This document shows, piece by piece, positions 24,001 through 36,255 of a DNA stretch of 64,000 nt. The stretch lies in assembly GCF_000346465.2 (NCBI RefSeq), contig NC_034013.1, forward strand, positions 926,211-990,210, written 5' to 3'. This DNA is from Prunus persica. Its lineage: Eukaryota; Streptophyta; Magnoliopsida; Rosales; Rosaceae. Below the pieces are notes generated by a model, which did not search any database, was not told the origin of the DNA, and was given only the letters and a program-made list of their open reading frames with translations. A program made the position numbers and the translations under genes. Within the stretch, counting starts at the first letter, position 1; every line of letters starts with the position of its first letter.

Positions 24001-27000
24001 TATTGCAGGAACATAAACAAAAAATCATGGCTTCACTTTTGTGTAAACGAATATTACAAAGTTCAAAATGATTTTAAACAAACAGTAATTTCTCTGTCTC
24101 TCCTTGTTCGGGACATTGGACTGAACTGGACATTTAAAATGGACTGGATTTTGGAATCTAACTGCTATCCAGTGTTTCATACAATATAGGACTGTACTGT
24201 GTATGATATTTCCCTAAGTTTGGTGTTCAGATAGGACACTAATTATAAATTTTATTTCAAATTTGAACTTTTACTTTCAGTAATAATACATACTAAATAG
24301 CTTATTCCATTTATTCCCATAAAAATCTGCTTGAAAGATGAGTTTATTGCGTGGAAGAGGAAAAGGAAGGAGGCATGTTCGGGACAACTAGGTGCCTAAC
24401 TTATTTATGAATAAATGCTTATCTGAGATTGCTAGATTATTTCATTATTTGTGATACCATACCAAACATGGGTGAGGGATAACAGTCTAATTTAATTGTC
24501 TCATCTTATCCTCATTCCCTCCCAATTGAGACTGCAGAAAAAATAAATAAATAAGAGAGAACTAAAATGACAAAGGAAATTGCCTTTTTCCCTGCATCTT
24601 TAGGCTCTTCAGGTTTTGAGTTAGATGAATCCTGCTTCCCATTATCAAGTTGGGTTGTACTCAAACCCTCCATCCCTTGCACTCTCAAATTCTGCTGATT
24701 TGGTTGCAATGCACCATCTGCCTGGGGGGTGCTTAACTGCATCGGTGGCCTCAAACCTGCAGCAGGTGCCATCATCTGGGAACCTTGCATCCCTTGATGT
24801 TGTCCAAAACCTAAATCCAAGGAGAACACGTATCTAATCAGCAAATATCTAACAAGGAGAAGTAAAGGTAGAAAAAGCAACTCCAGCCATTACCAGGGTT
24901 GGCACTCCAAGCTGCATTTCCATATGGGACTTTGGGTTGACCTGTCATGGACAGCAGTGTTTCATCAAACATCACATTATGTGGGAGTGTGCCTGGAAGA
25001 GGGCGACCTTCCCTGTAACGTTCCATCAAATACAGAGAAAAGCAAAACTCCCTCAAGGAAAGCATGCTGTCATTATCTTGATCAGACAAGTCCCACACCT
25101 GCTTTAAAACCTCTGAGAAAGGCAAAAATTGAAATTATTGAGCATTTGTAGAACCAAACAACGCCTTCACAAAGATTGGCCAAATTCATGGAAAATCATA
25201 ATAATTCCATCAACACGATCATCTTAACCAAAGATTTCACACATTACTTTTGATCTAAACATCAATATGATTTATTTCGTACCTTTTGCTCAATGAGAAA
25301 ATGGGTCAGAATCTACACGATCAGACCTATGGGACTTAAGGAATGATGGGAGGGAATTTAAAATATAAAAAAAGCGAGAAGGGGAAATTATAATAATAAT
25401 AAAGTAAATAAAAATGAAGTTGATGAGCCAAAAAGAATTAGTTTTGGCCACTATCTACCAAAATGTAAATCAAGGAGAAGTGTTTGACCCGTCCAATAAC
25501 AAACATTTACATCATAGTAAAAGTAAATTGATACCCAATCATAGATGAATGCGAAACTGAATTGAATCAGCCAAATCACCATCAAAATGTAAACCAACAT
25601 CCTGATTACTTGCAAAGACTTTACTGATTAGAATCCACCATATGACCTACAGAATTTACCACTAATAACACCCAAAGTTTTTTTTTTTTTTTGATAGAAA
25701 CATTGTATTGATAATCAAGAGGAAAAATCCTCGACCAAACAACAAGACCAAAAATAAAGAGTGTCTGACCTACTAAGATTGAAAATAATTCTGTAATTAA
25801 AAAACACAAAAAACACAAATCATCTTAAGACTGCCATCATGTCTCTCATGATGGTAGAGTAGTGATAGTCCTTGAACTGCCCCGAAACCGAAGCCCAAAG
25901 AGATGCCCAAAATTTAATTATATCCCATAATTCCTCAACCCTTACACCCAAAGATATATTTTAAATCAACCCCTTCACAGGGTCAATAATCAAGAGGTTC
26001 AAGTGTGATGTAGACATAAAATCTGAACTAAAACTGAACCATGAAACTCCAAAAAATAACCCTATTAAATACTGAATGATGGACTTGATTTTAAAACGAA
26101 TTTACTAGGTTATTTATTCCAATTTTCAAATTGTTCAATCAAAGATGAGTCATCCAACCCAATGTATCATTTATGCTTTCTTTCAGATGGAAAAAAACTT
26201 TACCTCTTGGTAACCTCCAACTCAGAAATAGATTCCGTGCCTGGTCACCAGTGATTCTCCCATCTCTGTCAGTGTCTACTTCCATAAACACTTTTGAATA
26301 TTTCTGAACATCAGATGGCTTCATCTTTGGCCAAGGAATCTGTGAATTTTCAGAAGTAGAGATTCCTGCTCCAACTGAAACCCCAGATGATGCAAAAGAG
26401 GAAGAAGCTGGAGCTGATACCTGCTGACTATGGTTCAAGGGTCCCTGGGGCCGCTGAAACTGAGTGCCAGAAGGCTGCATCGTGAATGCACTCAGTGAAT
26501 CAAGTGCACTAAGCTTACTGGAAGATTGGGGCCCACTGGAAACTGGCACAGTGGCTGATGAGTTGGGTGTACTTCTAGCAGAATATGTTGATCCAGAAGA
26601 TTCCTGTTTTGGTTGAGCAGGGGTTGCAGAAAATAAATCACCTGAAAAAGCTGAATTGGATGCAAACCCATTTCCAGAAACAACTAATGCTTTGGAGTCA
26701 TTAGCTGCCGGCAGAGAAGATGTTGAAACTGGAGGTTGTGATTTTGGTGTAGATGAGGGCACCGAAGGACTAAGCCCTCTGGGCCCAGCAGGAGGTGTAC
26801 CAGTGCTTCCACTAAGCCAATTACTTGAGACATTTGAGTTTAGAACACTGGGAGCCCCCATACCACCAACACCCTGTGGTGGACGAGAATGGCTACCAGT
26901 AGGCATTCCAGTCGGTATGGCTTGAGGAGGTCTCAAGGACTGATTTTGCTGAGGCGGAAAATAATTCTGGTTCATAGTTGTATTAGGAACTCCTGGTCCT

Positions 27001-28001
27001 CTAAATCCAAAATTTTGAGATGTTGGCGGGGTTCCCATACCCATCTGTGGAGCAGAGGTGGCAGCCATTGGATTTGATTGAGGTGCAGATGTGGGCGGAA
27101 GATTAATTTGTGGAGCAGGAATTTTTGCAGCCGCCGGACCATATAATGCAGCCTTGACAATATCCGGCGTTAGTTCTCTCTTACTCTGTGCCACAGTCAC
27201 AAGTCTGAGAGCATTATAAAATTCTGGGCGACCAAGAAAACCAGTTTTGTTCTGATCAGCATGCATCCATATCTGCAACTCATAAACATACAACAATTTA
27301 TCAGCCAGAAGTGCCATGCCAAATCAAAATTTAAATTTCAGAGGAAAAGATAAATCCAAAAATAAAAAGGGTAAATAGATTAAAGAAGTCCAAAAGGGTT
27401 CTATAATCAAGAGAAAATTGGACTAAAAGAGACATAAATGAAACATAGACAATTACAGCAGCTCCAATAAGCACAAGCATGAGCAGCATAAAAAAATCTG
27501 AACTCTCTTTTAAATTTTAATCATAAGCTGACATAATAATGAGATGAAGAGCCCAGGACAGCATGTGACTAAATAACTTTGTACAGTGTTCACCGGTATC
27601 GACTAGAACAAATTAGAGATTCGTTTCCATGAGAACAAGGCCAGTTAATGTGAAGTTGGTCTATAGCAAATCCATCAACTCGTACTCTTCCTAGTTTTCG
27701 AATTACAGAAGTCATAGACTACTTACTATTTATGGTAATTGGTAATTGGTGACATAGAAAGGCGAAGACATAGACATTGAATCTTATCAATCCAAAAATG
27801 CGCACACAGACAGAGGCTGATCTTTATATATATGAGAAAAAGCAAGAGAGAGAGAGAGAGAGGAACCTGAGCAAGAACTTGTTTGGGCAAATTGGAACCC
27901 TGAAAGAAAGCGACGGCTTCAGCTCCGCTGATCCTGCCATCTCCATCCAAATCTGCTCTCTTGAAGTAGGCTTCCAGCTGATCCGTATACGCACCCGCCA
28001 T
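20254..28001 (-). CDS. EH1: EH-domain endocytic adaptor, EH1/Pan1 type (TPLATE complex)
   Basis: Thirteen coding exons (minus): 28001-27867, 27272-26204, 25112-24894, 24810-24584, 23766-23692, 22976-22905, 22825-22727, 22415-22344, 22260-22146, 21625-21557, 21378-21084, 20944-20869, 20775-20254. They join in frame to 1014 residues, close to the roughly 1019 I recall for Arabidopsis EH1. There are two EH domains (about residues 5-95 and 359-455), each with an EF-hand loop (DLDGDGRISG; DTDRDGRITG). Between them is a long P/S/Q-rich linker. A coiled coil covers about 551-690, followed by an acidic WDEDWDKFEDEG segment and a serine-rich tail with four RFDS repeats and DPF. In Arabidopsis EH1/Pan1 is a subunit of the TPLATE complex for clathrin-mediated endocytosis and is linked to autophagy. 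The intron after exon 4 appears to use a GC donor. Several introns host transposon fragments. Confidence 0.92.
21009..21051. repeat. (GA)n microsatellite in an EH1 intron
   Basis: About 21 GA units inside the intron between EH1 exons 11 and 12, read here on the plus strand. Confidence 0.9.
23310..23525. mobile_element. Possible solo LTR in an EH1 intron
   Basis: The segment starts TGTTGACATGTG and ends CACCCTACA, and has the T-rich texture and closing TCTCTAGTAAAACTC of a copia-type LTR. No 5-bp target duplication could be confirmed, so this is tentative. It lies between EH1 exons 5 and 6. Confidence 0.35.
24240..24515. repeat. Dispersed repeat shared with 45425-45690, in an EH1 intron
   Basis: The words AATCTGCTTGAAAGATGAG, GTTCGGGACAACTAGGTG and ACTTATTTATGAATAAAT recur in the same order at about 45425-45690. 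This intron copy lies just downstream of EH1 exon 4. No coding function seen; the parent element is not identified. Confidence 0.7.
25676..25990 (-). mobile_element. LINE-like 3' end fragment in EH1 intron 2
   Basis: Read on the minus strand the fragment ends in an A tract (poly-T at about 25678-25692 on the plus strand). Just before it lies a short open stretch reading EELWDIIKFWASLWASVSGQ, which resembles the C-terminal end of plant non-LTR retrotransposon proteins. It is heavily 5'-truncated, as is normal for LINE copies. Confidence 0.5.
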
Positions 28002-28210
28002 TCTCTTCCAATTTCAGACCAGATCACCACCACACCCACTCAACAAAATCCGAAGCCCCAAATCAAATCAAACACATAAACATGTGTATATACGCACACA
28101 CTGCTTGAATCTCTCAAGAATTTCTTACAGAAACGATGGCAAATCGAATGCTAGATGCGTGGGATCGAGAGATTGTTGTTGCTGGTTGGATCGATTAAGA
28201 GGCGACGGAG
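28002..28210 (-). promoter_or_regulatory. EH1 leader and proximal promoter
   Basis: The region upstream of the EH1 start codon holds the leader, purine-rich on the plus strand in part (GGAGAGAGAG near 28208). Exact transcription start cannot be read from sequence. Confidence 0.35.
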
Positions 28211-28854
28211 AGAGAGAAATGTGGGTATTTATTTATTTTTATTTTTAAATATATATAATCTATATATATAAAACAAAAAAAAGAGAATAATGAAACATTT
28301 AAAATACAATAAAATGTCCTTAATTAATTTAAATATTAATAATTAAAATTATTAATTAAATAAAGATAATATGGTAAATTCATACTTTTTTATATTTAAA
28401 AAATTTAAATTAAAAAGAAAATTAAATAATGAATTCTATTTTTGTGAAACACTTACCCATAATTTTTTTTAATTCTTAGATTTTTATTTTTTATTTACGC
28501 GCGTGCGGAGAGTCTAGTAATTAAGAGAGAAAATACAACAAATCAGTTGTGGCGTGTTATATCAAATTGTAATTATATTTTTGGGATTAACATAACAATT
28601 TACTTGCCTTACCTCGATTTATGTAATAACTCTGCCAAAAAATTAATTTTATGTAATAACTCATTTAAGTCTCCCACTTTTTTCTTGTAAATCATTCTAA
28701 TTTATTTCAGGCTCTTTATTACAAAATGTATTCTTGAAACTAACAAGTTGTGTCGTTTTTGTTTATCATTTTTTAATATTTTAAAAATATATTTTTTCAT
28801 TTAATGCACATGACGTCATATTATTGGATATGTAAGGCTTATATGTGTGTCCAC

Positions 28855-30965
28855 AATAATCATAGATCCTCCAATGCTTGTATTCTCATGCCAAAAAATG
28901 CATAAACAACCACTTCTCTATATTTTAATGGTGATCGTAAGAACAATCAAAAGTTAAACCAACAAAATTGTAGATCATGAAACCTCTTAGTGAGCAACAT
29001 TAACGATACAGTAAACGGAAAAAAAGAACAACAAAAAGCTTGTTGAAATCTTCATTTCAAAATTGAACATCAATGGTAATATTCTTACGACATCACAGAT
29101 GTATTAGACACAAAAATAGTTAAATATACAATTTAAAGTGTAACATATCTAAAACTTTAGAAAAATAGTGCATTTTAGCCATGTCAACATTATCAATAGT
29201 AACATTCCTACACTTTTTCATGTGTATAAAATGATGGTTCATATTTCTAATGAACCTAAGCAAGTGAACGGTTGAATTACCATCACATGATTATTGAAGT
29301 CCTGAATGCTTATGCAACTCTAAAAGCAAATCACATGTCCTAAGCCTTACATCACATCTAGCAAAAATATTGAAAGCATCATAATAAAACACCTCATAAA
29401 GATCACCCTTCCTCTACCCACTAAAATTTGTAAGTTTAATGAGTAATTCATTATGTGAAGTGGATCTTTGTTTTTTTATTAATGTACTCAAATAATTTTG
29501 AAAACCTTGTTTTTAAATTCAGTTTTTTTTAAGTTACAACTCCTTGTTTTTGAATTGGGTAATCTAAGTACATAACTAATATAAACTTCTCAATCATCGT
29601 GGGAACGACCTCGTAATTGTCTGACTATACTATTTTTTTTCTTCTGGTTTTTATTTTCTTTTGTTTTCTTTCTCTTTGTATTTGTTTAATCAAATTGTAA
29701 TCTTATTTTGACTACATTAATTAAGATTGATTTTTGTTAAATTAATTGATTTTGATTCAAGTCGGCAACAATTGTACTTAATTGTAATATGAATAGATAA
29801 CAATATTGATTAATTATAAGGGCATTTGATTGTCTAAATTTTTTATGAGCTTATAGTCTTTTAAATATTGCACGTTCTCTAAAATAATCATGGATCCTCC
29901 ACTGCTTGTATTCTCATGCCAAAATATGCACAAACAACTACTTCTCGAGATTTTAACGGTGATCGCAAAAACAATCAAGAGTTAAACCAACAAAATTGTA
30001 GATCAAGAAACCTCTTAGCGAGCAACATTAACGATACAATAAAAGGAAAAAAAGAACAACAAAAAGTTTGTTCAAATCTTTATTTCAAAATAGAACATCA
30101 ATGGTAACATTCTTACGACATCAAAAATGTATCACACACAAAAATAGTTAAATCTACAATTCAAAGTGTATCATATCTAAAAATTTAAGAAAATAGTGCC
30201 TTTTAGCCCGGTCAACATTATCAATAGTAACATTCCTACACTTTTTCATATGCATAAAATGATGGTTTACATTTCTAATGAACCTAAGCAAGTGAACAGT
30301 TGAATTACCATCATATGGCTGTTGAAGTCCTGAATACTTATGTAACTCCAAAAGAAAATCACATGTCCTAAGCCTTACATCACATCCAGCAAAAATATTG
30401 AAAGCATCATAATGAAACACCTCATGAAGATCACCCTCCATCTACCCACTAAAATTTGTAAGTTTAATGAAGTAATTCAGTATGTGAAGTGGATACTTGC
30501 TTTTTTATTAATGTACTCAAATCATTTTGAAAACCTTGTTTTTAGATTCAGTTTTGTTTTAGTTACAACTCCTTGTTTTTGAATTGGGTAAAAATTAGCG
30601 AGCAACATTGACGATATAGTAAAAGGAAAAAAAGAACAAAAAGCTTGTTCAAATCTTCATTTCAAAATAGAATATAAACGGTAACATTCTTAGGACATCA
30701 CAGATGTATCACACACAAAAATAGTTAAATCTATAATTCAAAGTGTATCGTATCTAAAAATTTAGGAAAATAATGCCTTTCAGCCCGGTCAACATTATCA
30801 ATAGTAACATTCCTACACTTTTTCATATGCATAAAATGATGGTTCATATTTCTAATGAACCTAAGCAAGTGAACGGTTGAATTACCATCATATGGTTATT
30901 GAAGTCCTGAATACTTATGCAACTCCAAAAGAAAATCACATGTGCTAAACCTTACATCACATCCG
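28855..30965. repeat. Threefold direct repeat carrying a KEN-domain remnant
   Basis: Three direct copies: about 28855-29566, 29883-30590 and a left-truncated one at 30597-30965. Shared landmarks include TGCTTGTATTCTCATGCC, GCGAGCAACATTAACGATA and TAGTAACATTCCTACACTTT. Copies 1 and 2 are offset by about 1.03 kb. Each contains on the minus strand part of a KEN-like coding remnant. The third copy abuts the broken kelch-like gene copy A. Confidence 0.8.
30154..30441 (-). pseudogene. KEN (IRE1/RNase L type) RNase domain remnant
   Basis: The best of the three repeat copies encodes 95 residues including VHLLRFIRNVNHHFMHMKKC and RAKRHYFLKFLDMIHF. This fits the KEN ribonuclease domain found after the kinase domain in IRE1, where a conserved LLR.IRN..H stretch holds active-site residues and a YF...FP-like stretch follows. 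No kinase domain is present, and the start is arbitrary. I treat it as a pseudogene fragment. Similarity is by eye and should be checked. Confidence 0.45.
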
Positions 30966-32944
30966 CTTACTACGCGCCGGTAGTGCTAACACCGGTCGAC
31001 CCAAAACGACGATGATTCCAAATGAGGATGAGGCCATTAATACTTACCCTAGGTCGGATCGGAATATACCTCGACCTTCCGCGCTGAGCTCACCTCGGGT
31101 CATGATGTTCAGGACTGTGACTTGAAGTTGTCAGTGATGGAGAAATCACTAACCAAAGTGGTCGATTTTATTGAATCAATGATGGAGGACGTTCGCTTAG
31201 TGCGCGCCAGTATTGTTAACCTCAATCGACCCAAAACGACGGCGATTCCAAATGAGGACGAGGTCGTTAATCCTTACCCAAGGTCAGTTCTTAATTTTTT
31301 TTCTCTGTAAAATTGTTGATGTTCTTGATTCGAATTGTTTTTTTTTTCTTCTGTCGTTGTTGATTATTCAAAGATTCTTGTTTGAAACAATAACCAGCTT
31401 CTTCTACTAGATAAATTCTCTCTACTTGTTTTTTGTTCGGCTATCTTGATGATTTGAACTGTTTTATTGCAAACTATGTTATTTTCTGAATCGGAATTTT
31501 TATTTTTTTAGTTTTTGCAATTCTGATCATTTTATATATTATAGAAATTGAAATTATCTTGCATCAGTTACTCTTTAATATTTAATGATGATGATCTACT
31601 CCTACACTTCCATTCGTCCTTTACAAGTTTATTTATTAGTATTTATTCCTGTGTATGTATGCTTTCTAAAGTATATGATGTAGCTTTGGCTTGTTCTATA
31701 TGTCTCTCTTCTCTGTCCAGCTCGACCGAGGAGGGAGAGCATGCACCAATGACAGTGTATCAGGGGGAAGATAGATATGTGATTCTGGTGGTGAGTTTAT
31801 ATGATGAAAAGTACACTAATGCAATTTATGAAATTAAATTCAAAGGAGGAGATATGGTCGGAAGAGGTGCCAAAACCCCAGTACATAAACCTCTAGCCAC
31901 GTTTTCTGATGATGGTTTCCTTATGAGTGCAAGAATCTGCTCCAATTTATACTTACTCCTAGTAGAGGATCCCTCGCGTGCCTACCTCAATAACTCAAAG
32001 GGGGGACGTATTTTTAACATGAAGACTAGGTCATTGCTTAAGCAAACCATTCCTCGGACCAGTGCTTTGGACCTAGATGGATGTGCGGTTTCTGCCTATG
32101 AAAAGCTTTACTATTTTGCATCTATATCATCCATCAAACCATCCTTTGTGAGGTATGATCCTGATCAGGATGTTTGGGATCCAATGCCTCATTGTCCATT
32201 TTACAATGACTATGATACTAGTATGCGTATACTTGGTTATGCTGTTTATTATGGTGTTATTGTTTTTTGCTTGTATGATGTGGACGACAATTACGATGTC
32301 CTTGCTTTTCACGAGACTAGAAAGGGAAAGGAATAGAATAAAGTGAATGTTGATTCTTTTTATGCTCCTTCCAAGCAAGGGCTGTGGTTAAAAGCGAGTC
32401 TATTTATGCCCTAAGTACGCCTAAGGAGGAGGAGATTGTAGCATTCTCCTTTGAGATGGTTGAAGGTGATGGCGGTGATATTGAATACTCACTGATAAAA
32501 CAGTTTGTATTGCGTGGCATGCAGATTGAACAGCCGCCATTTGCATTTTGTCACATAAGGAAACTGTTTTTGATTCATTTGGGGAACCAGGACTTTTTTC
32601 ATGTCAAGATTGGCGCTTGCAAATCAATTTTCCAGTTTCAATATGTATGTATCACTATGTTTCAAATTGTTGTTGGAGGAGGGGGACATATGATAAAGAC
32701 CTTACATTCAACTGTTTTTCCTCTGGACATGGAGGGCTGTCGTTGGTTTGAGCTTATAAACTGCTTCACGCCGTAAGTTTCCTTCAAGTATCTTGTGTTT
32801 TAATCAATAATGTTAATTGTATGTTGGGATTATGTTATATTTTGTATGTTATAGTACCCTTAATATATATATGATTTTTTATTATTATTATGACTCAGTG
32901 AGTGCGAGGATTATGAACCCAAGCAGGATGACAAAGCCAACTAG
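30966..32944 (+). pseudogene. Kelch-like gene, copy A (broken)
   Basis: Three exon-like pieces: 30966-31282 (5'-truncated), 31721-32772 and 32899-32944, with good GT-AG junctions. The central exon encodes a beta-propeller-like protein (SLYDEKYTNAIYEIKFKG, then RYDPDQDVWDPMP, a kelch-like strand). Compared with copy B at 39884, the codon for tryptophan in GKEWNK is TAG (32334-32336), and a one-base loss near 32388 shifts the frame. The last exon still ends cleanly (YEPKQDDKAN then stop) in both copies. The gene's function is not known to me; F-box/kelch-like Rosaceae proteins look similar. Likely a pseudogene, unless the lesions are sequencing errors. Confidence 0.6.
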
Positions 32945-33977
32945 GGAATAGCAGGCAAGAAGGAAGATGCAAACCCCAAGGTAGGATGACAAAGCCTATG
33001 TCTATTGGTCATGTTTCCAACAATTGGGAGCTTCCTTTAAGCCAGTCCATAGTAGAATAATTCCACCTCGACTCCCCTCTACTAAAGAATACATGAATTC
33101 CGGGCACCTGCAGTAGCTGCAGGGATGTGAACGAGATATCTTTATTTTTTTTTTTTGGGAGAAAAAAACTTGAAAGGATTCTTTTGTTGAATTGTTGGTC
33201 TCTCTGTATTAGTGCATGTTTGTGCAAACTGTTCAAGTTTGAATGAATTCTTTTGTTGCACGATTAGAGTACAAGTTTGGATGTTGGTAATTATGGGTTC
33301 AGAATATGGACCAATTCCTTAAGTTTGAATGAATTCTTTTGTTGCAACCGTCCTAGTGTTTTTTTTCCTTCTTAACAAGGACCGTTGTATTATGTTTCCA
33401 ACTACACTACTTGTCGCGTTTCAAATTTTCAACAACAAATAACCCTTGAGTTATTACAAACAAACCAATCCAGGACATGAAGCTCGAAACCTTATAACAA
33501 ATGCACCATGAAATTTTTTTGTTTCCTTAATACAAGCACGCTATTTCGAACCCATTATGTAAATACATACTCAATTATTCTAAGTCAAATATTACATGTA
33601 ACATCTCGTCCTGAATTTATTTAATTTTCAAAATTTTAAAGTGCAAGGAAAATTTTAGCCTTAGGGTTTCAAAGTGGTTAGGGTAAACTTTTTGTTCGAG
33701 ACTTGTTTTCAAAATTTCTTCACTCCATTGTGTGGAGCTCTAGCTCACAAGTTCGTAGACAAGTACTAAGCATAAATTGGAGTTAAAACGAGGGCATTTA
33801 GGTTTGTTAATTGGGTTTTTGGCTCATTTTTAAAGTTTTTTACAAAACTAACATTTATATAATTAGGGGTTAAATTTTGACTATTATTGATAAAAACTTC
33901 CACCACCGCGACCCTCACCATCTATTCTTTTCTCTTCTCTATTCAGCTATATATATATATACACACACACACAAACA

Positions 33978-34316
33978 TAGTGGTGGAGGGAGCTAAGGCC
34001 CAGGGTGGGAATGTGCCCCCTCTCAAATTTTAGTTTAGGCTATTGTATTATTAATATAATCATACTTTTCTAACCAAATTGTGAAGTGTCCATGTATTTC
34101 TTTCTTAGTTTGTATTTTTAATAAATTACATTTCATTTAATTTTTTCCATGGATCAATGTTCAGTAGATAGTTTTAATATAATATGTAAAATACTATAGT
34201 ACAAAAATTAGGAATTTTGTATCAAGTAAAAAATTAATTTCATTGTCACCATAAAGAAAAATATATTTCAATATATAAGGTGCCCCCTTTGTGAAAATTT
34301 TCTGACTCCGACACTG
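33978..34316. mobile_element. Small hAT-like insertion present only in copy A of the segmental duplication
   Basis: This 340-base stretch starts TAGTGGTGGAGGGAGC and ends CTGACTCCGACACTG, whose ends resemble the CAGTGGCGGAGC-type termini of small hAT elements. The matching place in copy B (about 43343) lacks it, so B shows the empty site. The flanking AT/CA repeats hide the target duplication. Confidence 0.6.
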
Positions 34317-34635
34317 CACATATATATATAAATCTTGCACTTGCCAAACTGTTGTTGAGTATTGCTCTCTCTTTTCTCTTATGATTTTTTTTTTCAGATC
34401 TTATCTTTCTTCTATTATCTCCGTACTGTGAATTTCCAGAGCATGTAGAGAAAGAGGCAACCAACCCCATAACAAAATCAGCTCCAATTTATTTTGACTA
34501 AAAACTAAAACTCAAGTATATTATGTTATGATCCTTTAGGTTTTGCTTGGACAATAAGTATATATGTTATTATCCTTTAGTAGCCGTCAATTACATCATC
34601 CAATGAAAATGAAGTACTAGACGACATTCCTTTAG

Positions 34636-34643
34636 TATAAATA
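34636..34643 (+). promoter_or_regulatory. TATA-like box at the end of duplication copy A
   Basis: TATAAATA, preserved in copy B at 43658-43665 with the same context (AGGAGTGCAATTGTTT). In A the duplicated sequence ends about 45 bases later against a gypsy fragment, so any gene it once served is gone. Confidence 0.35.
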
Positions 34644-34682
34644 GGAGTGCAATTGTTTGATTTTGAAAAGCATGGTTTGCAT

Positions 34683-35465
34683 GGAGTGCAAGTGTTGGCA
34701 GCCGTGGGAGGCCACTGCAAAACGCTGGCAGCAACTGTACCTCGTTGTGGAAGCAAGGTTTTGGCCGTTCCGAAGTGCACCGTCACGGTGGTTTTGCTCC
34801 TAGGACGTTTGCTTCCAACCATAGTTGTTTGGAGGCTTCGGCGGATTGAAAAATGGATTTGGAGTACGCTTTGAGTATTATTCCGCACTCTCAATGAAAG
34901 CACCAATTTGTGGGAGCGATTTTCGTCCCACAGGAATATTCGTGTAAGATTCTGTCTTCCCCTTTGTCATTTCTTTCTCCCTGCAAAACAAATTGAAAGA
35001 AGAATACCACACCCGAGGGGTGTTGGCTAAAGGCCCTCCGATGCCTAAGTTAGTTCAAGTGTTTGTAGAAAAACAATAGCTAACGGAAAGGGTACGGAGT
35101 TGTATATATGGTGTGAATAGGGTAGCCAAAGCCATCTGTGTGTGAGAGAGAGAGAGAGAGTATGGCGCTAGGGTTTGTGAAATATAATTTCTGCAAAGTT
35201 TCAAAGAGGAATTTAGACGTAGATTTAGAATTACCTCAAGCCTTAGTGTAGCCATGTATTTATAGGAGCCTCGGATACTAGAGTTTTGGAAGAATAATTT
35301 CATAGATGGAAAGGAATTATTCTTCCCCAATTTGGAGAGATTGACATAATTAGGGTAAGAATTGAATAATTGCCAATTGAATCAAATAACTCCCAATTAG
35401 GCCAAATAATCCCTAAATGGAAGGAAATATTTAACCTAGGGTTTGGCTAAAATTCAATTCCCACA
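34683..35465 (-). mobile_element. Ty3-gypsy LTR with truncated internal region
   Basis: On the minus strand an LTR of 557 bases (35465-34909) begins TGTGGGAATTGAATT and ends CGCTCCCACA. It is followed by ATTGGTGCTTTCATTGAGAG, the leader typical of plant gypsy elements. A short gag-like start follows (about 34880-34690) before the element is cut off near the end of duplication copy A. No reverse transcriptase, integrase or second LTR is present. Confidence 0.65.
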
Positions 35466-35606
35466 GTCGTCTTAAAAGTTTTCTTTTATTGCCCTTATTT
35501 TGTAGATGTCTATGTGAACAGTTTCATTTTTTTCTTTTATCGGCGTAAACCGTTGAGACATACATCTAAAAAATACAGGCGAAAAAAGAAAACTTTTAAA
35601 ATGACC
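35466..35606. mobile_element. Small MITE-like element with inverted ends
   Basis: The left end GTCGTCTTAAAAGTTTTC pairs with the right end, which reads inward GGTCATTTTAAAAGTTTTC. A second pair inside (TAGATGTCTATG and CATACATCTA) extends the fold. It abuts the gypsy LTR directly. A partial relative is at 1595-1672. Confidence 0.55.
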
Positions 35607-35639
35607 ATCCAAAAAAATACAATTGCAAAGGCATGGAGC

Positions 35640-36255
35640 AATCCAACTAACACTCTATTGGTAAAAATATAGGTTGTGTTGTGTTGAGTTCCTTGAATTA
35701 GGCTAGTATTCGAACAAAAATAAAGTGCTGTTAAACGAACTCTAAAGTTAACTAAGTACACCCTACTATCAAAGTATTTATTGAATTACTAATTTACCCT
35801 AATATAAAATAACTAAAGAATATATGAATTAATTGTGAAACCAAGAATTTTAATAAGTACACTATATTCAACCTTCCTTGTCTAAATGCTCGAAAATGAA
35901 TCTTGAAATCAAGGTAAGATGATATGATATTTACCGAGCTTTTACAAAATCGCTCTCATCAATCCTCTCCTCTCTTCTCCTCTCTAGCCACATTAAGGAA
36001 TGGTTTTTTCTTTTGCTTCTCATTTTTACAACTAATGTTCAATATTGCAGGAAAGATGCCTACTTATCAAGAATGCCTGTTTCTATTATAAACTCATGGT
36101 ATCAATGTGAAGGCTATATTAAGTCAATGGCTATAAACTCATGGTATAAACCCAGGACATTGAGAATTGGGGCTGAGTGCCGCCCGTGGCTGTACTCCTT
36201 CGTTTATATTGGATATGGTAGATGCAGTAATAGAAGTCGCACCACTGGCAACAAT
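35640..36255. other. Unassigned region 5' of the gag-only retrotransposon
   Basis: No firm gene. A possible donor (ATCAAG|GTAAGA near 35912) and acceptor (ATATTGCAG|GA near 36051) suggest a decayed two-exon remnant, but the joined frame stops soon. One frame at the right end (DAVIEVAPLAT) would run on into sequence right of the retrotransposon at 38450, so the element may have landed in an old exon. Product unknown. Confidence 0.3.
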
